Assembly: GCF_913776295.1 (NCBI RefSeq)
Contig: NZ_CAJYOJ010000008.1
Location: 1-57,867, forward strand
DNA: 57,867 nt
Origin: an uncultured Pedobacter sp.
GTDB taxonomy: Bacteria > Bacteroidota > Bacteroidia > Sphingobacteriales > Sphingobacteriaceae
Direction: 5' to 3'
Shown: piece after piece, positions 52,611 to 57,867 of the stretch
Layout of the letters: each line of letters opens with the position of its first letter
Numbering within the stretch: position 1 is the first letter of the stretch
Position numbers and translations under genes: made by a program
Notes under the pieces: generated by a model
Told to the model about the DNA's origin: nothing
Seen by the model: only the letters and a program-made list of their open reading frames with translations
Databases searched by the model: none

Positions 52611-53807
52611 TTAACCAAGAAGCTCAAAGCACTGATGGGCAATTTCATATTCTTCATTAGTCGGAATAACCAATATTTTAACCTTAGCGGTTGAAGTATT
52701 AATTTCTTTTAATTCACCCTTATACGCTAAATTACTTAGCGGATCTAACTCGATACCCAGGTATTCCAGTTCTGCGCATGCTGCTTCGCGCATTTGGCTG
52801 TCGTTTTCACCAACACCTGCAGTAAATATAATAGCATCTATGCCATTTAAAACAGCTGCATAAGCTCCAATAAATTTCCTGATCCGGTAAGCATATAGTT
52901 TAACTGCCAAAGTTGCTTCTGGATTGCCCTCATTTATCATTCTTCTGATGTCGCGCATATCGCTGGAGCCACCCACCCCCAAAAGCCCTGATTGCTTGTT
53001 AAGCAGTGTACTAAGCTGTGTTAAAGTATATCCGGAATGTTCCATTAAGTGAAAAATAACGGATGGATCGATATCTCCGGAACGTGTACCCATCATTAAT
53101 CCACTTAACGGGCCAAAACCCATGCTCGTATCTATTGACTGGCCATTTTTGATAGCCGTGATGCTGCAGCCATTACCCAGGTGAATGCTGATGATCTTAC
53201 TTTCTTGTTGGCCTAACCAATCATTAGCCTGTTTACTTACATATTTATGGCTGGTACCATGAAAACCATACACCCTGATGCCATTTTCCTTATAATACGA
53301 TTCCGGAATGGCGTAACGATAAGCCTTTTCGGGTATCGTTTGATGAAAAGCGGTATCGAACACCGCAATTTGTTTGGCATTAACAAAAGTCTGTTCAGCA
53401 ACTTCAATGCATCTGTAATTAACAGGATTATGCAGAGGGGCAAGTGAAAACAGCTTTTTGATCTGATGTTTTACCTCATCTGTGATGATCGTCGGGCCAG
53501 AGAAATGTTCACCGCCATGTACCACACGGTGGCCAACAGCTGCAATATCATCAGGACTTGCAACAACTGCATAATCGCCCTGAGTTAATAAGGCCAATAC
53601 CTGCTTTAGTGCTTTACCATGGTCGGCTATGAAACCAGTCTCCTCCATAACGTATTTTTCACCGTTGCTATAAACTGTGTGTTTGATAAAAGAAGCTTCA
53701 ATGCCAATACGTTCTGCAAGCCCACTACAAACAGGCGTTTTTTCTGGCATGCTAAAAAGCTGGTATTTTAAGGAACTACTTCCGGAATTGATGACTAAAA
53801 TGTTCAT
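52611..53807 (-). CDS. ackA: Acetate kinase
   Basis: 398 residues. Family landmarks: NILVINSGSSSLKYQLF at the start, GHRVVHGGEHF, FDTAFHQTIPEKAYRYAIP, RVYGFHGTSHKYVS, HLGNGCSITA, DTSMGFGPLSGLMMGTRSGDIDP and FTAGVGEN. It converts acetyl phosphate and ADP to acetate and ATP. Lies 1 bp downstream of pta on the same strand, so the pair is an operon for acetyl-CoA/acetate interconversion. Confidence 0.97.
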   Translation of the reverse strand: MNILVINSGSSSLKYQLFSMPEKTPVCSGLAERIGIEASFIKHTVYSNGEKYVMEETGFIADHGKALKQVLALLTQGDYAVVASPDDIAAVGHRVVHGGEHFSGPTIITDEVKHQIKKLFSLAPLHNPVNYRCIEVAEQTFVNAKQIAVFDTAFHQTIPEKAYRYAIPESYYKENGIRVYGFHGTSHKYVSKQANDWLGQQESKIISIHLGNGCSITAIKNGQSIDTSMGFGPLSGLMMGTRSGDIDPSVIFHLMEHSGYTLTQLSTLLNKQSGLLGVGGSSDMRDIRRMINEGNPEATLAVKLYAYRIRKFIGAYAAVLNGIDAIIFTAGVGENDSQMREAACAELEYLGIELDPLSNLAYKGELKEINTSTAKVKILVIPTNEEYEIAHQCFELLG

Positions 53808-53808
53808 G

Positions 53809-55896
53809 TTAAATGTCTTGACATTGGATTGCTGTAATCACAACAGTATTAAAAATATCGTCTACGGTACAACCGCGACTCAGATCGTTTATGGGTTTAT
53901 TTAAGCCTTGTAACATCGGACCGATAGCCAATGCACCGGTTTCGCGTTGTACGGCTTTGTAGGTATTGTTGCCGGTATTTAAATCAGGGAAGATCAATAC
54001 GCTGGCTCTGCCTGCCACTTCAGACCCTGGAAGTTTTTGTTTACCCACCAGCGGGTCTACAGCAGCATCATATTGTATTGGGCCTTCAATTTTTAATTCC
54101 GGATGCCTCGTTTTAACGATGGCAGTGGCCTCTCTTACACGTTCTACATCTTCACCTTCGCCTGATGTGCCAGAAGAATAAGATAACATGGCTATACGTG
54201 GCTCAATGCCAAATTTGGCACTGCTTTCAGCAGAGGAAATCGCTATCTCAGCTAATTGCTGGGCAGTAGGGTTGGGGTTAACTGCACAATCGCCGAATAT
54301 GGCTACCCGCTCTGGCAGGCACATAAAGAAAATGGAAGAAACAACTGATACACCGGGCTTGGTTTTAACAAATTGTAACGCAGGCCTGATGGTATGCTGA
54401 GTGGTATGAACGGCACCGGAAACCATTCCATCGGCATCACCTTTATATACCATCATGGTGCCGAAATAAGAAACATCGGTCATCATGTCTGTGGCCATTT
54501 CGAGGTTTACATTTTTGTTCTTACGCAACTCATGTAACGTATTCACGTAATCACCATAATGAATGGAATGGGCAGGGTTATGTATTTTAAAGCTATTGAT
54601 ATCAAGGTTTAATCCAAGTCTTTTGATCGTGTTCGTAATTTCGGCAGGATCGCCTAAAAGGGTAATGTCTACAATATCCTGTGCAATCAGTTTTTCTACT
54701 GCTTTTAAAATTCGCTCATCATTACCTTCCGGTAAAACGATATGTTTTTTATCGCGTTTGGCCCATTTAACCAGTTGATATTGAAACATATGTGGGGTGA
54801 TGCCCTGATAGCTAAAAGTGATGATTTTATCATCCAATGCTTTTATATCAACATACTTTTCGAAAAGCTCTATGGCCAGTGCAATCTTTTTCTTGTTTTC
54901 GATGGTAATTTTTGAGTGGATACCGCCAATAGTGGTGGTGGTTTCGAAAGTCCCTTTTTTTACGGCTATAATGGGGATAATGGTCTGTAAACCTTCAATT
55001 AGTTTAATAATTGGTTCATCAGGCAAGCTGCCCGCGGTTAAAACAATGCCTGCAATTTTGGGGTAATTGGCAGATAAATTGGCTTGGAGGGCGCCAATAA
55101 TGATATCACCACGATCGCCTGGGGTAACAATAAGTAAATTATCTTTAATATGCCTTAAAAAATTAGGTAACATCATGGCACCTGTTACAAAATTATCAAC
55201 CTGATTGTCCAGCAATTCTGTTCCGAAAAGTACCTCGCCGCCCAGGGCCGCCGTAATTTCGTTCATGGTCGGACTTTGCAGGCCTGTTTCGGTTGGAATA
55301 ACGGCGATCAGTAATTCAGCGGGTAATTGATTGCCTAAAGCTTGCTTAATACGCTCTGCCTCTTCGGGATTTACCATGTTTGCTACTACCCCTAATACCT
55401 GTACATCGCGCAACAAAAAGTTACGGTAGATATTGATGGCAGATTTAAAAAGCTGACTTGCCGTTTTGTTTTTTCCTGATACTACTATTAAAACAGGAGC
55501 GCCCAGGTTTTTGGCCATTAAAGCGTTCGACTCGAACTCAAAAGCCATACCTTCACCTAAAAAATCGCTTCCTTCAATTACAGTGAAATCGTAATTATCT
55601 TCCAGTTTTTTATATTTACTGATAATGGTATTGATAATTCCTCCGCTGTCTTCTGATTGGTGGAGCATTTCCTGGCGGGTAAAAGCAAAAGCATCCTCAT
55701 ACTTAACAGGAAGCGAAAAATAATCTAACATGGCTTCAACGTGCTCATCTTTTTTATTCGGATCGTCTTGTGCTATAATGGGTTTAAAATACCCTACCTT
55801 CTGGGTTTTTGCCAACAACATGTTAATCATACCGAAAGCAATTACTGATTTCCCGGTATAAGGTTCGGCTGAAGCAATGAATATATTTTTAGTCAT
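53809..55896 (-). CDS. pta: Phosphate acetyltransferase (long form)
   Basis: 695 residues. The N-terminal P-loop domain (FIASAEPYTGKSVIAFGM) and the DRTGG-like middle region (about 215-330) precede the C-terminal catalytic PTA domain (about 370-690: HIVLPEGNDERILKA, DADGMVSGAVHTTQHTIRP, LSYSSGTSGEGEDVERVREA, LIFPDLNTGNNTYKAVQR). It makes acetyl phosphate from acetyl-CoA. The long three-domain form is typical of Bacteroidota and enterics. First gene of pta-ackA. Confidence 0.97.
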   Translation of the reverse strand: MTKNIFIASAEPYTGKSVIAFGMINMLLAKTQKVGYFKPIIAQDDPNKKDEHVEAMLDYFSLPVKYEDAFAFTRQEMLHQSEDSGGIINTIISKYKKLEDNYDFTVIEGSDFLGEGMAFEFESNALMAKNLGAPVLIVVSGKNKTASQLFKSAINIYRNFLLRDVQVLGVVANMVNPEEAERIKQALGNQLPAELLIAVIPTETGLQSPTMNEITAALGGEVLFGTELLDNQVDNFVTGAMMLPNFLRHIKDNLLIVTPGDRGDIIIGALQANLSANYPKIAGIVLTAGSLPDEPIIKLIEGLQTIIPIIAVKKGTFETTTTIGGIHSKITIENKKKIALAIELFEKYVDIKALDDKIITFSYQGITPHMFQYQLVKWAKRDKKHIVLPEGNDERILKAVEKLIAQDIVDITLLGDPAEITNTIKRLGLNLDINSFKIHNPAHSIHYGDYVNTLHELRKNKNVNLEMATDMMTDVSYFGTMMVYKGDADGMVSGAVHTTQHTIRPALQFVKTKPGVSVVSSIFFMCLPERVAIFGDCAVNPNPTAQQLAEIAISSAESSAKFGIEPRIAMLSYSSGTSGEGEDVERVREATAIVKTRHPELKIEGPIQYDAAVDPLVGKQKLPGSEVAGRASVLIFPDLNTGNNTYKAVQRETGALAIGPMLQGLNKPINDLSRGCTVDDIFNTVVITAIQCQDI

Positions 55897-56084
55897 AATG
55901 GAGGATCAAATGCATATCAATAACGAATTGTGGCCAATATAGTTGGAAATATTTATTTTAAAAACTAAAGTAGGTGATGTGATCACCGCCTGGTATGCCT
56001 TAGCTTATTGGGGCATATCGTAGCAGATCCTTAACAGGCTCAGGATAACGATTCTATTTGATGATTTACCTTACCTTTAATATC

Positions 56085-56303
56085 CTAACTATTGGATTCG
56101 ATCAGCAACTTTAGCATTTTCAGTCTGTGAATAAGCGGTTGATTTACTTTTGCATCAGGATTGAGCTTTAGTGGCATAAGATGGCTTTCAAGAAAATGAT
56201 CATAATCTGTAATTGCGGTAGCCTCATTAAGATAAATTGGAACCTGCTGTTTACCGGCCTGGGCAAAAAAATCTTCTAACTGTTGTATTTCTTGGATGGT
56301 CAT
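56085..56303 (-). CDS. DUF6965-type small protein
   Basis: 72 residues beginning MTIQEIQQLEDFFAQAGKQQ, then IYLNEATAITDYDHFLESHL and a charged C-terminal helix with RLKMLKLLIES. The acidic helix followed by an ITDxxxFLxSHL motif matches a short Bacteroidota family I recognise as DUF6965. Cytoplasmic, function unknown. Single gene, no partner. Confidence 0.75.
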   Translation of the reverse strand: MTIQEIQQLEDFFAQAGKQQVPIYLNEATAITDYDHFLESHLMPLKLNPDAKVNQPLIHRLKMLKLLIESNS

Positions 56304-56337
56304 GCTGCAAAGTTAGTGAATAGTTTGGAGTTAAGTC

Positions 56338-56642
56338 CGGAGTCGGGTGTCGGAAGTCAGAAGACAGGGTTTCAAATTACATCCGCGTGGCTCTGCGTAC
56401 TCGGTGCTTTTACAATGTGTCCCTATGTGGTAAATAAATTTTGAAGTCAGATGTCGGAGGTAGGAAGACAAGGTTTCAAATAATAGCAGCCCAGCTCTGC
56501 GTACTCGGTTGCTTTTACAATGTGTCCCTATGTGGTAAATAAATTTTAAAGTCAGATGTCGGAGGTACGAAGACAAGGTTTCAATTATAGTCGCCCAGCT
56601 CTGCGTGCTCAGCGAGTACTTTGTGTTCTTCGTGGTCAACAA
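56338..56642. repeat. Tandem repeat, ~105-bp unit, about 2.9 copies
   Basis: Units start near 56338, 56443 and 56548. Shared words: GTCAGATGTCGGAGGTA, AAGACAAGGTTTCAA, CCCAGCTCTGCGTACTCGG and TTTTACAATGTGTCCCTATG. The third unit diverges in its last third. An open minus-strand frame across it is explained by the repeat and is not called as a gene. 56643-56742 shows nothing further. Confidence 0.85.
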
Positions 56643-56742
56643 TAGTTCTAAATTTACATGCGTAGATTAAATCCTTGTTGTACTAAAAATTTTAGTTTAA
56701 ATTTGTGTCTCCCTAATTGATTGTTTTTATTGTGGACAGAGA

Positions 56743-57420
56743 ATGGATAATGGTGAAATCAGAAAAGATATTCCATGTGATGAGGTGGCTCCGGTGATTT
56801 CTTTACCTAAAAAAGAACATTATCGAAAAGAAACGTCCTGGCATCGCGATTGGAAGTTGGCTTTTCCGCCATCGTTTAGAGAGATTGCCTTTTATGATGC
56901 TGCCAATTCCGATCTTCACCGGGCGGATATATTTACGCCATCCGGCTATACCATTGAGTTTCAAAATTCGCCGATAACGCTTGCCGAACTAAACAGCCGG
57001 GAGGCTTTTTATCCAAATTTAACATGGGTATTGAATGGTAAAAAGTTTAAGGGCTTTAAAATATTGAAACATTTGCCCGATGTGGATGATCCGAAGTTAG
57101 CCGGGTATGAATTTTGTCATTCCGATCATCTTTCGATGGTTAGGAAAGCAGAGTTGATACAAGGAATATCCAATCCGAAGATACTTAATTTTTACCACCC
57201 TGAACTTAAAGGAATTAAATTCACTTCAAACCTCTATTCTTTCTGCTGGAAACAGCCTCACAGTGTATGGTATTCAGCCGCTGCTAAAATTGTTGTTGAT
57301 TTGGGAGGCCATTTTTTGTACGAACTAAAACAGCGTAAACAATTAAATGGAAATTACCCCTATCTAAAAATGATAAGCAGAAAGACATTTATTGACTGGC
57401 ACACCCCACCGGAGATTTAG
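56743..57420 (+). CDS. CoiA-like nuclease-domain protein, without the N-terminal zinc finger
   Basis: 225 residues. The CoiA-like nuclease core is clear: ETSWHRDWKLAFPPSFREI, HRADIFTPSGYTIEFQNSPI and NSREAFYPNLTWVLNG, with Asp and Glu-x-Gln positions of a restriction-endonuclease-like site. CoiA family proteins normally have a ~60-residue N-terminal Cys-rich segment; here the residues before the core are few and lack paired cysteines, and no start lies upstream in frame. The family is tied to DNA uptake and recombination, but this short form's role is unknown. Confidence 0.75.
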   Translation: MDNGEIRKDIPCDEVAPVISLPKKEHYRKETSWHRDWKLAFPPSFREIAFYDAANSDLHRADIFTPSGYTIEFQNSPITLAELNSREAFYPNLTWVLNGKKFKGFKILKHLPDVDDPKLAGYEFCHSDHLSMVRKAELIQGISNPKILNFYHPELKGIKFTSNLYSFCWKQPHSVWYSAAAKIVVDLGGHFLYELKQRKQLNGNYPYLKMISRKTFIDWHTPPEI

Positions 57421-57470
57421 AAATTTGTAGATGTAGTAGTGAAATTATTCTTTTCAAAGATGTAAAGGAC

Positions 57471-57507
57471 GTCATTTCGAGCGAAACGCAGTGAAGTCGA
57501 GAAATCT
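57471..57507. repeat. Dispersed extragenic repeat
   Basis: The stretch starting GTCATTTCGAGCGAAACGCA and ending GTCGAGAAATCT looks like a dispersed intergenic word of Bacteroidota genomes. No gene is seen in 57421-57867 apart from repeat-derived frames. Confidence 0.6.
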
Positions 57508-57608
57508 TATAAATTAGAATAGCATAAAAATGGGCTTATTAACCTAGGTCCGATTAATATTTAAAAATTAATGAGCTTTATTATGACAAATTGCTAGCCG
57601 TTTCGTCG

Positions 57609-57630
57609 TGCTGAACTATTTCAGCATCTT
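57609..57630. terminator. Hairpin with short T-run
   Basis: TGCTGAA (57609-57615) pairs with TTCAGCA (57620-57626) around CTAT, followed by TCTT. It may terminate the CoiA-like transcript, although it lies ~190 bp after the stop. Confidence 0.45.
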
Positions 57631-57667
57631 TTCAGTAAAACCGCCTTGCTATAAAGACCCTCAAACA

Positions 57668-57842
57668 AGTTACCATTGACGTTATTTTGCAATTGTCTAT
57701 TAATGAGTGACTTGCGGAACCTATGCATTTCGGCGTAGCTAGGCCTTCGCACTGTGTCTCCGTTCTACTTAAGTCCGGCCTAACAAATTTTTCGGATTCT
57801 ACTGCCCAAGCCCTATTACTTGCTTTAAAAGAAAAATTTTCA
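57668..57842. repeat. Inverted repeat, right copy (partner at 1-175)
   Basis: Reverse complement of the window's first ~175 bp, with the best-conserved part at about 57670-57745. The minus-strand frame starting at 57850 runs through it for 72 codons, but evidence for coding is weak. Confidence 0.75.
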
Positions 57843-57867
57843 GCCGGCATTTTTTGTTACTTTTTGA

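Noticed and set aside
56331..56642. 103-codon minus-strand frame with internal repeats
   Set aside because: Produced by the 105-bp tandem repeat being a multiple of three; no start context or conservation.
57632..57850. 72-codon minus-strand frame in the right inverted repeat
   Set aside because: Open in both repeat copies, but changes are a mix of silent and drastic replacements and no family is recognisable; kept as a repeat.
1..57867. Whole window as one composite transposon or integrative element bounded by the inverted repeats
   Set aside because: The interior is ordinary chromosomal metabolism (pta-ackA, cysE-cysM, pxp), with no integrase, transposase or conjugation genes.

Overview
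The window looks like chromosomal DNA of a Bacteroidota member of the Sphingobacteriaceae; a Pedobacter-like organism is my best guess. The grounds are about 40% G+C, two SusC/SusD pairs, abundant SPII lipoproteins with CKK-type lipoboxes, weak Shine-Dalgarno sequences, promoters of the TAnnTTTG type and a DUF6965-type protein. No rRNA, tRNA, CRISPR array, prophage or intact insertion sequence was seen.

Layout. 1-1110: gene-free DNA with dispersed repeats. The first ~175 bp recurs in inverted orientation at the far end (57668-57842). 1111-2379 (-): TlpA-like thioredoxin lipid/periplasmic protein. 2491-7556: a SAM-I riboswitch with terminator, then a tiny reading frame ending in a Cys codon inside a second hairpin, then a SusC/SusD pair. 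This is a nutrient-uptake unit apparently tuned to sulfur status. 7732-7932 (-): small YtxH-like protein. 8167-25775: a polysaccharide utilisation locus with a GntR-type regulator, a sodium:solute symporter, SusC/SusD, two surface lipoproteins with discoidin-like C-termini, a GH95 enzyme and two alpha-galactosidase-type enzymes. 26119-30053: small exported or membrane proteins, a HAD-IIA phosphatase, an esterase and an SGNH hydrolase. 30409-33015: sorbosone-dehydrogenase-like/HEAT/cytochrome c protein.

33443-35139: cysE-cysM (serine to cysteine). 35166-35490: two copies of a long palindromic repeat, followed by an orphan GHKL (MORC-like) ATPase at 35538-36806. 36990-43242: pxpB-pxpC-pxpA, an NRAMP-type transporter and an M1 aminopeptidase. 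The first four genes are chained by ATGA overlaps, suggesting recovery of pyroglutamate and peptides. 43243-44366: an AT-rich gene-poor gap holding a probable short RNA with its own promoter and terminator, a long perfect hairpin, a gene remnant and a 44-codon reading frame.

44367-51474 is the most striking block. A mercuric-reductase-like flavoprotein, an ABC ATPase, a fused permease/substrate-binding protein, EgtB and EgtD lie in one tight operon, with a convergent PLP enzyme (EgtE candidate) abutting its end. This reads as combined ergothioneine uptake, synthesis and possibly redox recycling. The binding domain of the fused transporter is circularly permuted: the normally C-terminal half comes first. 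I regard this as the best candidate for something undescribed.

51587-57420: DinB-family protein, VOC protein, ackA and pta (convergent with the preceding genes), a DUF6965-type protein, a 105-bp tandem repeat and a CoiA-like nuclease. A sulfur theme recurs (SAM riboswitch, Cys-ending leader frame, cysE-cysM, ergothioneine genes), but a functional link between these units is inference. All family calls are from reading motifs by eye; no searches were run.
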